A stretch of 64,000 bases of DNA from the NCBI GenBank assembly GCA_009731375.1, contig BJOX01000141.1, forward strand, positions 557,428 through 621,427, in the 5' to 3' direction. The stretch comes from Paulinella micropora. Lineage: Eukaryota > Cercozoa > Imbricatea > Euglyphida. The position numbers were made by a program, and so were the translations under genes. Numbering within the stretch: the stretch's first letter is position 1; every line of letters starts with the position of its first letter. The notes under the pieces are model-generated. The model made no database searches, was not told where the DNA came from, and was given only the letters and a program-made list of their open reading frames with translations. Of this stretch, positions 14,286 to 24,162 are shown in pieces.

Positions 14286-14287
<2 letters not shown>
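14045..14287 (+). mobile_element. tRNA-derived SINE, copy 3 (best-preserved tRNA-like head)
   Basis: The head 14048-14116 can form an acceptor stem (GCACCG with CGGTGC). It has an A box (TAGCCCAGTGG) and a B box (GTTCGATTCCC) and is about 69 nt long. The body diverges from the other three copies (TTCAAAGGATATTTTC segment) but shares the end TGAGACGATGGAGGC and GAGAAGCACTA plus a (TTA)n tail. Confidence 0.8.
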
Positions 14288-14866
<579 letters not shown>

Positions 14867-15102
14867 GGACACCGTGATAGCCCAGTGGTCAAGTTCTACC
14901 ATCTGGGCCCTGTCGCCAGTTCGATTCCCGTCGGTGCCACCAGTATTTTCATTGAACATACCGGTCCGTCTGGAAGTGTTGGAACTGCCCGTGCGGGGGT
15001 GTCATTAGAGCCTATCGTCAATTCTTCGTACTCCCCTCACGGGTGAGACGATGGAGGCGCATGTGCAGATTTGCATCAGCCATTGACAGAGAAGCACTAT
15101 TA
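14867..15102 (+). mobile_element. tRNA-derived SINE, copy 4
   Basis: Nearly identical to copies 1 and 2 and without the internal duplication seen in copy 1. It starts at the end of a (TTA)n tract and ends GAGAAGCACTA plus TTA repeats. Confidence 0.8.
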
Positions 15103-15134
15103 TTATTATTATTGCTATTATTATATTATTACTG

Positions 15135-15213
<79 letters not shown>

Positions 15214-15554
15214 AATACTGCTGATCGGATACTACTACTCGCTCGTATATGTGCGCAGGCAATCGCAAACTTCAATTATGCAAATAATTAGATAAGCATA
15301 ACAATAAATGAATTAGTCTAAAGTCTTCTGTTGGAAACTAAACCTAACAATTTTGTAAATAATTACACAAGCGGCTTCATAAACTAAAGTGATACAAAAG
15401 GTGCATGATTCCTTAACATAAGTTTGAAATGATTTATTGAAGTTCAATGATCATTTCTTCTTCTTCTTCTTCTTCTTCTTCTTCTTCTTCTTCTTCTTCT
15501 TCTTCTTCTTCTTCTTCTTCTCTTCTCTTCTTCTTCTTCTTCTTCTTCTTCTTC

Positions 15555-15586
<32 letters not shown>

Positions 15587-15660
15587 ATTTTNNNNNNNNN
15601 NAAAAAAAAATATTTATTTTTCTTTTTCCTCTTCTTCTCTTCTTCTGACAGATAAATGGA
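15103..15660. repeat. TTA/TAC tract, AT-rich spacer, TTC tract and a 10-N gap
   Basis: (TAC)n at about 15130-15212, then a 230-bp AT-rich unique spacer with no ORF or motif I recognise, then (TTC)n at 15455-15555 and a poly-T/poly-A stretch around the N run 15592-15601. Confidence 0.85.
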
Positions 15661-15854
15661 GAGAAACTTACATGTAAAGATAGAAAGTATTAGAGAAAGA
15701 AATGAAAAGTGAATAGATATGAAAATTTTTCTCAAAGAGAACAGCAAAACACAAGCAAGAGGATTAATGCATGCAGAGGAAGTTACAAGAGCAAGGCAGC
15801 AAAATAAAAACAACAGGAAAACCTAGACAGAATAAACGAGAGCGAGAGAGACGG

Positions 15855-16054
15855 GCACGCCGAGTGGAGAAGGCGCATCAGTGACAGGTACAGAACCACA
15901 ACTCAGTCTTAGTCCGAGGCGACATGCGTATGGCGTGCTGCACCACGCGCTGCACGTAGCAAGGTGAAAAGACAAGGTGAACTGAAGCTTTGTATGCACG
16001 TGTACGTAATATCGTTGTGCTATTTACTACTATGTGCGTATGTGGGTGAAGTGC
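15855..16054 (+). pseudogene. LRR exon unit with the exon deleted
   Basis: The upstream flank (ACAGAACCACAACTCAGTCT to AGCAAGGTGAAAAGACAAG) matches the flanks of the 7328 and 17393 exons. Only GGTGAACT of the exon start remains before the sequence jumps to the downstream flank (TGTATGCACGTGTA). About 80 bp, essentially the whole LRR exon, is missing, while the paired antisense exon downstream is retained. Confidence 0.65.
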
Positions 16055-16137
16055 GTGGAGAGCCTTGGTGATGGAAGTTGCGCCCTGATCGCCGATGTTG
16101 TTGTTATGCCCCAGAGTGTTGAGGTTTCTGTTCGTTT
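16055..16137 (-). CDS. Antisense LRR exon
   Basis: The - strand sequence after TTCAATAG and two bases encodes TNRNLNTLGHNNNIGDQG followed by ATSITKALH, an RI-like LRR homologous to the 9884-9969 antisense exon. It survives although its + strand partner has been deleted, which argues that the antisense copy is not merely a passive shadow. Confidence 0.65.
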
Positions 16138-16266
16138 CTATTGAACTAAGATACCCTCGTGCATGGTAAAGGGTGTGTTGCCGGGCTACCATGCGCGTGG
16201 TAGCATATGTGAAAAATTACAATGTGCTTGACAGGAAAACAATTACAAGGCGTGTGATAGGAAAAC

Positions 16267-16303
<37 letters not shown>

Positions 16304-16586
16304 TTGTAGTTGCCTTTCCAACATGTTCTTGTCAATCTGACAAAATTTGATACTGTCCTTTAGAAGTCTGTTACAATGATAGCTTCTGCAGGCACCAAAC
16401 CAAACGTACCGATGACAGAACTGGTACTGTTGCCTTGTCGCGCAGTAAATCAAGCGGAATCTCTCACATCTGGTCGATGCAAGGACTTTGCTTGGCAACT
16501 GCTGCCAACGCCGAGCCGTTTTTCACGCTCAATTGTATTCATCGCGGATCCACTGACGTGATGCTTGGGTGGTCCTGCACCATTAG
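16138..16586. other. Intronic spacer
   Basis: Unique sequence with a short (TG)n at about 16268-16300. It includes GCTTCTGCAGGC, which recurs near 19150. No exon is supported. Confidence 0.5.
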
Positions 16587-16730
16587 GTCAACAAGAGCAT
16601 CGAACGTATTCACATGCAGTTGGACTGCATCCCTGTTGCGTCCTTCCGCGACGGGAAGACAACGAAAATCGACCTCTCGGCGATGAAGTACAATGACGGC
16701 GACGCCATCGTGATCGCTTCTCTACTCACG
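16587..16730 (+). CDS. 48-codon LRR-associated exon (IPV-FRDGK-IDLS type)
   Basis: A 144-bp phase-0 exon between CATTAG and ACG|GTGCGTAA. It encodes VNKSIERIHMQ, then IPVASFRDGKTTKIDLS, then a terminal DAIVIASLLT. The IDLS and DAIVIASLL segments follow an LRR pattern. It is paralogous to the 19342-19491 exon, sharing VASxRDGKT and IDL. In protist RI-like LRR proteins such longer units often begin a repeat run; that role is inferred. Confidence 0.75.
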
Positions 16731-16979
16731 GTGCGTAATGAATCATCTGATGCGTGTGCAAAACCTTTTTGATCTGTACTGGTTGGCGGCTCTTGCATGG
16801 TATGAACTTGAAATCGATTTTGTATTGTAAGATATATGCACCCCAAAGTAGGAAACTTTGTAGTTTTTGATGTGATTATGCATATGAATTTCCTTTTTCT
16901 TAGTTTCCAGATAATTTTTTTGGATATTATTATGACAAAGCTGCCCCCTGATACGCACCACAGCATGGCAAACCAAGAG

Positions 16980-17108
16980 GCCAAACAACAGGCAAAACCA
17001 GATATTAACAAAAACAAAAACAAAAACAAAAACATAAACAAAAACAAAAACAAACAAAAACCAAAAACAAAAACAAACAAACAAGCAACAACAACAACAC
17101 AACACAAC

Positions 17109-17140
<32 letters not shown>

Positions 17141-17260
17141 AACAGATATATATATAGAGAGAGAGAGAATGTGATATATATATATATGTATATGTATATG
17201 TATATATAGTGTAGAAAGAGAGGGGCGGGGGGGGGGGGGGGGGGGGGGGANNNNNNNNNN
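16980..17260. repeat. (ACAAA)n, (ACA)n, (GA/TA)n, poly-G and a gap
   Basis: A-rich pentamer and trimer repeats, then dinucleotide repeats, then a run of about 23 G ending at the N run 17251-17260. Confidence 0.9.
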
Positions 17261-17392
17261 AGACACGTCACCAGCAAATACAGAACCACAGCTCAGTCTA
17301 AGTCCGAGGCGCTATGCGTATAACGTCCTGCGCGCGCGCTGTACGGTGTCACATGGTAGCGAGGTGAAGAGACAAGCTTGTGGACTGCTTAG

Positions 17393-17473
17393 GTGAACTC
17401 CACTCTTGCCATCCTGTCCATTGGCGGCGACATCGGGCCGCAAGGTGCACACGCCATAGTAGATGCGATCAAG
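17393..17473 (+). CDS. LRR exon, 27 codons
   Basis: An 81-bp phase-0 exon between TGCTTAG and AAG|GTGCCG. It encodes VNSTLAILSIGGDIGPQGA and HAIVDAIK, the same family as the 7328 and 9750 exons but one codon shorter at the LRR asparagine position (GYND becomes GGD). Loss of the conserved Asn ladder residue would weaken the repeat. An antisense LRR segment lies about 70 bp downstream. Confidence 0.75.
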
Positions 17474-17545
17474 GTGCCGTATGCACGTGTAGCTAATGTC
17501 CCGGTGTGTGTGCGTGTGTGCGTGTGTGTGTGTGTGTGTGAAACG

Positions 17546-17640
17546 CCTCGAGAGCCTGTGCGAAGGAAGTCGCGCCTTGATTGTCGATGTTGTTGTTGCC
17601 GTGCATACAGAGGTGCTTTTTGCAGCCACCAAACGACTGC
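17546..17640 (-). CDS. Antisense LRR exon (divergent)
   Basis: The - strand encodes CMHGNNNIDNQGATSFAQ and ALEA, preceded by a non-LRR-like stretch. The NNNIDNQGA core aligns with NNNIGDQGA of the 16055 exon. The first half is degenerate. The position relative to the + exon at 17393 is the same as in the other units. Confidence 0.55.
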
Positions 17641-17736
17641 AGATTCGTTGTTTTTGTTGTTGCTGTTGTTGTTGTATGCATTTTCACCTTTTACATACGT
17701 ATATATATTCATTTCTTCAAACTTTCTTTCCGAATT

Positions 17737-17785
<49 letters not shown>

Positions 17786-17989
17786 TTCTTTCCAAACATT
17801 TGTCCTCTGACAAATCCTATCCCCCTTTCCATTTCTCATTTCTTGTACATACCTCCTCCTTCCCCTCCGTGGCCATTGCTTATTTCGTTCATCTTGGCAA
17901 CCTTCTCTTTAATTGCTACGAAAGGCTAGTGTTCTTCTCAAATCAAAATCATCCAGTCGAAGCAAAAAAAGAACACAATTATGATAATG

Positions 17990-18060
17990 AAATGCAAGCG
18001 CGCCTGGATCGCCGATGTTGTTCTTGTTCACAAGGAGAGTGGTGAGTGTCCCGTTCATCT
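17990..18060 (-). CDS. Antisense LRR exon fragment without a + partner
   Basis: The - strand, after CTTAG and two bases, encodes MNGTLTTLLVNKNNIGDPGA before the similarity ends. The GATCGCCGATGTTGTT signature on the + strand is shared with the 7449, 9884 and 16055 units. No + strand LRR exon is found immediately upstream of it. Confidence 0.55.
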
Positions 18061-18181
18061 CTAAGATTTAGTTTTGCATTCTAAATTGTGTATGACAATT
18101 AATGCTAACAGTAATTGTGATGGCAAGTATACTGCGAAACAACGTGTCTTGAAGAATGCTTGTGAAGGCATATGCGTTGTG

Positions 18182-18713
18182 CGGGGGGGGGGGGGNNNNN
18201 NNNNNNNNNNNNNNNNNNNNNNNNNNNNNNNNNNNNNNNNNNNNNNNNNNNNNNNNNNNNNNNNNNNNNNNNNNNNNNNNNNNNNNNNNNNNNNNNNNNN
18301 NNNNNNNNNNNNNNNNNNNNNNNNNNNNNNNNNNNNNNNNNNNNNNNNNNNNNNNNNNNNNNNNNNNNNNNNNNNNNNNNNNNNNNNNNNNNNNNNNNNN
18401 NNNNNNNNNNNNNNNNNNNNNNNNNNNNNNNNNNNNNNNNNNNNNNNNNNNNNNNNNNNNNNNNNNNNNNNNNNNNNNNNNNNNNNNNNNNNNNNNNNNN
18501 NNNNNNNNNNNNNNNNNNNNNNNNNNNNNNNNNNNNNNNNNNNNNNNNNNNNNNNNNNNNNNNNNNNNNNNNNNNNNNNNNNNNNNNNNNNNNNNNNNNN
18601 NNNNNNNNNNNNNNNNNNNNNNNNNNNNNNNNNNNNNNNNNNNNNNNNNNNNNNNNNNNNNNNNNNNNNNNNNNNNNNNNNNNNNNNNNNNNNGGGGGGG
18701 GGGGGGGGGGGGG
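18182..18713. other. Assembly gap bounded by poly-G
   Basis: N from 18196 to 18693 with 14 G on the left and 20 G on the right. G runs next to gaps recur at 9241-9257 and 17227-17249, so the missing sequence is probably G-rich and hard to sequence. Confidence 0.9.
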
Positions 18714-18982
18714 ACCGATTTCCGAGTTTTTAATTTCTAGCTTTGCAAACAACATGCTGCTGTAGCACGAGTTGCAGGCATCGCCAGAAATTTTTGGCTC
18801 TACCCCCACCCCTCCGCCTCGTACAAGCTCCCTCTCGCCCATCCCTCGTCCAACATTCTCGCGCCAGACACAAACTAACCTAGCTAACAGCCAGAGTGGG
18901 GTATGGTGCCACCCGCCGCTTATCACTCGCAATGTAAATACCCTGTCGACAGTATGGAATATACGCAAGAAATTGCGAATAG

Positions 18983-19112
18983 GTGAACATGACATTGCAA
19001 GCACTGGATATGGGAAACATTGGTGCCGCAGCAAGTTTAATTGCAAGCGCTTTTTTGTACGTGAGCACCACCTATATGTGAACATGACATTGCAAGCGCT
19101 TTGTTGTACGTG
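18983..19112 (+). pseudogene. Degenerate LRR exon and a shortened tandem copy
   Basis: 18983-19056 begins VNMTLQALDMG and contains NIGAAASLIASAF before a good donor (GTACGTGAG). It is 74 bp, not 84, so the frame does not close. At about 19077-19106 the sequence GTGAACATGACATTGCAAGC repeats but jumps straight to the exon end and a GTACGTGATC donor. This is a tandem duplicate with an internal deletion. Confidence 0.6.
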
Positions 19113-19341
19113 ATCAACGACATAGACGTAAAAAATTTGCCAAGATAGTAGCTTCTGCAGGCCCAAGTATCGCATGTCATTTCTGATCATAGCTCTCGTG
19201 TTGTCCTTCCGCTGAAAGCGAAATCTCGTCCTGCCATTCTTTTCAACTGCCATGAAAAAATTCGCACGCCGCGCCACAAACTAATGTCCATTCCTCAGAT
19301 TTTTGCTTCGTACCTCTGTTGTGCTGCTTTCGTGTACAAAG

Positions 19342-19491
19342 GTCAACAGCACCATCGAGAGCGTTCGCTTCGGAGGTGATGACTTCGTTCCGGTTGCGTC
19401 TCTCCGTGATGGGAAAACACAAGAGATCGATCTCAGAGGCAAGGCGTACAATAATGTTGCAAGTGCTACTGCTATCGGCTTCTTTTTAACG
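19342..19491 (+). CDS. 50-codon LRR-associated exon, paralogue of 16587-16730
   Basis: A 150-bp phase-0 unit after CGTGTACAAAG. It encodes VNSTIESVRFGG, then VPVASLRDGKTQEIDLRGK, then a terminal TAIGFFLT. It shares the RDGKT and IDL cores with the 16587 exon. The donor (ACG|GTTCTC) is weaker than the GTGCGT of its paralogue, so splicing may be impaired. Confidence 0.65.
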
Positions 19492-19499
19492 GTTCTCAT

Positions 19500-20180
19500 T
19501 TCAAGCACATTTGTCCCTTTTTTCTCTATTCTTTTTAAATATTTTGCTTGAAGTAAATTTATTTGCTTGAATTAAATTTTATGTTTATGTTGATATTGGT
19601 AAGGGATGACGAGGCAGTTATAACTATTTCTGAAACGAGTGGGATTAGGTATGTGTTCGAAATATATTTAGCTATGTGCATGTGTGGATTTGTGTGTGAG
19701 CGATATGTGTGTGTCTGTGCGCGGGGGGGTGCGTGTGAGTGGATGTGACATTTTGACGGGAAAAAAATAAAAAAAAAATCCAAAATTTCGCCCCCGCGGG
19801 GGGGTTGTTGTAACAGCAGCAAACACATTTAACGCTCACACTTGGGGACGTCATTCCTACGTGCCGACTTTATTGTTGGTATTACTTTGTTGGAATGAAG
19901 GAATAGTCCTTATTGACATCCTGGACTCAAATCGCGCAGTTGGATGAACAAGCCTTCGAGGGAGTTAGCAGATGATGATGTTTAGTCAGCATGAGCAAGC
20001 TCGAACGGTGAAACAGACCGCTAGGCAAGTTCCGAAATTTTCAGCATAGAAATGAACAGCCCGTCCCTTAACCCATGAAATGACCCAACCCACCACCTTT
20101 AAGCTTGCTTCCAATTGTCTTGTCATACAAGGTCACGCATGCTTCTGTCTTTTGCGTGTGTTCAGAACGCCGGCATCGCC
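19500..20180. other. Intronic or intergenic spacer
   Basis: Unique sequence with a poly-A stretch and a CCCCGCGGGGGG palindrome near 19792. No exon is recognised. Confidence 0.5.
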
Positions 20181-20296
20181 TTTTTCTTTTTTTTTTCTTT
20201 CTTTCTTTTTCTTTTCTTTTATTTTCTTTCCTTCTTGCTTTCATTCTTTCATTCTTTCTTTCTTTCTCTCTCTCTCTCTCTCTCTCTTTAAAGTAT

Positions 20297-20363
<67 letters not shown>

Positions 20364-20375
20364 TTTTTCTACCAT
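20180..20375. repeat. Polypyrimidine tract and (TTTA)n
   Basis: TTTC and TC repeats are followed by about 18 TTTA units. Confidence 0.9.
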
Positions 20376-20529
20376 GGAAAGAAACGAGGCTTGCCGAGAT
20401 GTGCTAGATTTTTGGCGCCTAAAAGATGAATTCAAGCATGTGTGACTGAATGCCAGTGCTAAAACATATCAAGACTGTTGGCTTTCGACCACATCACTGA
20501 ACGGAGAAACATTTGCTGAATACTGTCTG

Positions 20530-20680
<151 letters not shown>

Positions 20681-20853
20681 ATGCATTCATATAAGTATGT
20701 ATGTATGCACCATTTCTTGTGATGTTTTTTCTGGGTGACATGGGAACATACATACATATTAAATATAAACAGGCAGATATGATAGAAACTTCGATAGTGG
20801 GACAGCTAGCGCCCGTGTGAAGCCTCCTGAAATGAATTTGTCGATTTTGGCAG

Positions 20854-20937
20854 GTAAACAAAGTCGTCAAGAAAGTGTCTTTCGGCCGTGTGTTGGAAGG
20901 ATCGGTAATGGAACAGCAGATCGTGACGTTTCTGAAG
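20854..20937 (+). CDS. LRR-like exon, 28 codons, divergent
   Basis: An 84-bp phase-0 unit between TTTTGGCAG and AAG|GTCCTC. It encodes VNKVVKKVSFGRVLEG and SVMEQQIVTFLK. Length, phase and the VN start match the LRR exons, but the Asn and Gly ladder residues are absent. It follows the 19342 exon as the 17393 exon follows 16587, suggesting the pair of exon types was duplicated together. Confidence 0.6.
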
Positions 20938-21473
20938 GTCCTCTCGATCCTGATCCGGGAGTAGAATTGCACAGTTTTTTGGACATATCTAATGCTGTTA
21001 TCATTGAATGATTTCAAAACGCAATTTGCTTGTTAGAGAGTGATCAAGCGTGATGTGTATAGTGTTTTGTTCCCCTTGTGTAAAATTAAAGATGTATTTT
21101 TGAAGATGTATTTTCTCCTCATGACCCTCGTTTTTGTGTGCGTTTCGGTGCATGTGTTGCGTTTCAGTGTACAGTCGGCCTGACTGTTATTGCAATTGAG
21201 ACAGTCATGTAATCTCATGAACGCAAACAAATTGTCCAGCGATTTGTACGAACGAATATCTGTGAATGTATTTAAAGGCTAGTCGTCGCGTCTCACAGGT
21301 GATTTACAAAAAATCTCTCAAACACTTCTAAGTATGCATACTATGTGTATGTATCGAAGTATGTGAGCACGTAAGCACGTGTATGTGTTTATACGGATAT
21401 CTTTATTTGCGTAGTTTCTCTGTTTTGTGTCATAGTGTCATTTTGCAGTCGATATATTTAATAACATTTTTAG

Positions 21474-21602
21474 GCAAGCCCGGTGCTGACAGAGCTGGAG
21501 GGCCTAGATCTTGCGAGTACGTTTAAAAGCAGCGTGCCTGAAATTGCGGGCTTGCCATACCCAAACAACGAAGCCATTCTAGATCTCCTCCGTGCACGAA
21601 AG
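21474..21602 (+). CDS. LRR exon, 43 codons, start of the well-supported 3' gene model
   Basis: An exon between ATTTTTAG and AAG|GTAGCT, phase 0 at both ends. It encodes SPVLTELEGLDLASTF, then a PNNEAILDLLRARK end. The VLTELEGLDL stretch fits the LxxLxxLDL of an LRR. The next exon supplies an LRR-type ending. From here to 24162 all seven exons join in consistent phase, which is the best evidence that this is a real gene and not scattered debris. Confidence 0.75.
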
Positions 21603-21710
21603 GTAGCTCGCTTTTCCATTTGTCTCGACTCTCGTTTTCTCCCGCAGAGTCTTTTTTTCCATATGTCTCGTCTTATTGGTGTTCCGTCCGGCTGTTATCT
21701 TATCTGGCAG

Positions 21711-21758
21711 GCTCAGCTAGTGCAAGCCATGTCTGAAGCAGGGGCCAAGCACACCGAG
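21711..21758 (+). CDS. Short LRR exon, 16 codons
   Basis: A 48-bp phase-0 exon between ATCTGGCAG and GAG|GTCAAC encoding AQLVQAMSEAGAKHTE, the A-x-x-L-x-x-A half of an RI-like LRR. It closes the LRR domain before the large HET-like exon. Confidence 0.7.
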
Positions 21759-21864
21759 GTCAACTTTTTGTCAACTTTTCCATGTGCTACTATAAGCTAC
21801 ATCTGCCTCATGCTTCTGATCCCTGTTTCTTCTTACCTTGGACGATGGTTTGTTTGCTTGTCAG

Positions 21865-22589
21865 TGGTATTCCGACCTCGAGAAAAGAGTCGACGCTGTG
21901 AAAGCAGAGCGTGTTGCTGCTTTGAAGCCTGATCTGGAGAGCAAAGTGAGGGTCATCTGTAGTCGCAAGTTTCTTTCCACACGAGGCTGGTTTGAGGAAG
22001 AGTCACTCGTCGCTATGTTCGAGGGGCACGAGAATTGGAAGGATCCTTTGCTGGCGGATTTTTCAACAGCGCTTGTATCCTTGGCTGACTTGCTGAAATG
22101 CGCGCAACGAGTCTGCATTTCTTCCTACCGCTGGCAAGATTGCAAGTCCAGCCGCACTGCTAAAGGCAAGGAAGTTCTGTTGCCGGCCAACTATGGCTGG
22201 TTCTTGCAGGAGCTTGGTGATGAGTACGCGGGCTGGATCGACTTCGTTTCGCACCGCCAGGAGCCGAGCGAGCTGCCTGCGGTCCTCCGGCTGATGCCTT
22301 ACCTGTATGCGCTGTTCCCAGTCCTGCCGCAATACCTCGTACCTGCCCACAACAGCTTGGAGGCCATCGCTGTGGCCTTCTCGCGCGGCTGGATTTTCCA
22401 GGAGAGTGCGCTGGTTACCTTGGCCCCGAAAGTCCTCCAGCAGTTCCTTCACAAGCTCATGGCCACGATAGCATCGGGAATAGAAACCCTAGCCCTCTGG
22501 GTCAAGAAGCCGCCCCGGTATGGGAATTTGCTGGTGGAAGGTGCCACCCAGGAAGTGATACCGCCAGACGAGGTGGTCGAGGCTGTCAG
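21865..22589 (+). CDS. Large exon with HET/TIR-like block of the LRR gene
   Basis: A 725-bp exon after TTGCTTGTCAG, starting WYSDLEKRVDAVKAER (a short coiled-coil-like linker) and ending in phase 2 at GTCAG|GTACTA. About 85 codons in, the order SYRW, then WID about 35 residues later, then a LMPYLYALFP segment, then RGWIFQE resembles the fungal HET domain layout (LSYxWG, WVDxxCIDQ, Mxx-Y, RxWTxQE). HET domains are TIR-related and trigger cell death in heterokaryon incompatibility. I infer a HET-like effector C-terminal to LRRs, as in an NLR-type receptor but with no NB domain visible. The assignment rests on motif order only. Confidence 0.6.
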
Positions 22590-22759
22590 GTACTACCTAG
22601 TCAAACCAAACCATCTAGCAACTGGTTGTTGCTCATTCCCCAAGCAGTCCTAATATACCAAGATGCAGTTTTGGACACAAAGAAAGGGTTTAGATCGCAT
22701 TGCTTGTCACTGCCTCAATGGTCTTGAACAGACACTTCTCCCTTGCGAACTCTTTACAG

Positions 22760-22909
22760 GATGCTGTTGGAGGTCGCTAAGCGTCGTCAGCGGGTGGAAG
22801 AGGTGGTTCATGCAGTGACGAATTGGTGCCTATCTGTTCCCGATTCCAAGGCAGCCATGGACGCTCTTTTTCTTCAAGATATCCCAAGAGGAAAACTTAC
22901 TGTGTTGGG
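22760..22909 (+). CDS. Exon of the LRR/HET-like gene
   Basis: Acceptor CTTTACAG, one base completing an Arg codon, then MLLEVAKRRQRVEEVVHAV, ending in phase 2 at TTGGG|GTACTT. It encodes a helical segment containing VTNWCLSVPDSKAAMDALFL. The phase matches both neighbours. No domain is recognised. Confidence 0.7.
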
Positions 22910-23018
22910 GTACTTTCAACTGCATTTTCACCTTGCAACCTTTTCATAATGGCGTTTCGTGATTTGGCCGTTAGCGTGCAAGATCTTGCAGATGCATAGG
23001 TGCAACACCTGTCGTCAG

Positions 23019-23194
23019 GCTAAAATCAGCGACCGATCTGCAAGACTTGACGCAGCTCTTGACGCTGATGCTGATGTACTGCATGAAGATGGGATCTTCT
23101 TTTGCGCCGGGCGAGCTCACGGCGCCTTACGGCACGCCAGCGCTGGAACGAGCTCTGATGCTTGAACTGGCCTTGCCAGCACCTGCAGATATCG
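23019..23194 (+). CDS. Exon of the LRR/HET-like gene
   Basis: Acceptor GTCGTCAG followed by one base and codons for LKSATDLQDLTQLLTLMLMY, then CMKMGSSFAPGELTAPYG and a Leu/Ala-rich end, in phase 1 at ATATCG|GTGACC. The frame is fixed by the phase of the preceding exon; the competing open frame would not splice in phase. Confidence 0.65.
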
Positions 23195-23387
23195 GTGACC
23201 AGAGCTCAACACATATGTGACAAAACAACACTTGGACTGACGAAAGCTTGCGAAATCAATCTTGCAACTCTCTATGCTTCACATGCCTTATTTCATGGAT
23301 GCGCATACGGTTGACTATCTATCACGGGTCAAGTGCACCAGCATGCGTTGCTGCTTTGATTCAAAATGTTTACGCTGCTTTCTGACA

Positions 23388-23421
<34 letters not shown>

Positions 23422-23460
23422 TATAAGGAAAGCTGAGTACTGCGCAGGGCATCATTGCAG

Positions 23461-23498
23461 GTTTCAGCGAGACCGAATTCACCCAAGATGAAGATGAG
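23461..23498 (+). CDS. Micro-exon of the LRR/HET-like gene
   Basis: 38 bp between CATTGCAG and GAG|GTCAGG. Two bases complete a Gly codon, then FSETEFTQDEDE. The phase fits both neighbours (phase 1 in, phase 0 out). The acidic end is probably a surface linker. Confidence 0.6.
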
Positions 23499-23628
23499 GT
23501 CAGGTTGATTCATGTATCAGAAATAGTTTGCAATCTAGAGCCTCAGAGGGGATTTTCTGGCTTATAAGTTTTGACATGTTTCCCTTATGAACAAGCAGTA
23601 CCACAGGCCTGGTTTCTTGTTGTTGCAG

Positions 23629-24162
23629 GTTGTCGGCACGTTGTCACTTGTGGCCTTGTTGACCGGCCAGGGCAGCGTCCCCATAAGCGAGAGCAAGCAA
23701 GGACCTCTAGACGGCCCCGTTCCCAAGTCGCAAGTGCTTTTCGCCAATCGAGTTCTGAAGAGGTGTTGGGAGACTGTGATAAACGCGGGCGTACCCTTCG
23801 TCGTCAATGCCAAACGCGCTCATGCCGGCCTCCGCTCTTGTGGGTTGGGTTATGTCCCAAGAGCGCAAGGGCTCAAATCGAAATTCGGGAAAATGCAAGC
23901 GCGGGAAGAGAAAGACCCTTGGCACATTCAGTTGGTTGGGACCGAAGTCAGCGCCAACTTTGAGATCACCTACCGGGGGGGGCGAGTGTCACAAGTGTGC
24001 GTGCATCCAGATAAAATGGTGGTGGCTCATAAGCATAATGTGGCCTCGGCCGCATTGCGCTCCAGCAAAGACAGATACTTGCCGCTGGTTCCGGGCCTCG
24101 CGGACCCAAGCGAAACTTTGTCTGAGGAAGCAGCCAAGAAAGTCTGTCAGCGCGGCCCATGA
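23629..24162 (+). CDS. Last exon of the LRR/HET-like gene
   Basis: A 534-bp exon after TTGTTGTTGCAG, phase 0, ending at TGA (24160-24162). It begins VVGTLSLVALLTGQGS, contains VLKRCWETVINAGVPF, HAGLRSCGLGYVPRAQ, WHIQLVGTEVSANFEI and VHPDKMVVAHKHNVASAALR, and ends with a charged tail. No family is recognised. Codon use is GC-rich and there are no internal stops or repeats, unlike the surrounding sequence. Confidence 0.75.
   Translation, partial: VVGTLSLVALLTGQGSVPISESKQGPLDGPVPKSQVLFANRVLKRCWETVINAGVPFVVNAKRAHAGLRSCGLGYVPRAQGLKSKFGKMQAREEKDPWHIQLVGTEVSANFEITYRGGRVSQVCVHPDKMVVAHKHNVASAALRSSKDRYLPLVPGLADPSETLSEEAAKKVCQRGP

Noticed and set aside
22063-22452. 129-codon - strand ORF opposite the HET-like exon
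   Set aside because: Shadow frame of a GC-rich exon; no splice logic or motif.
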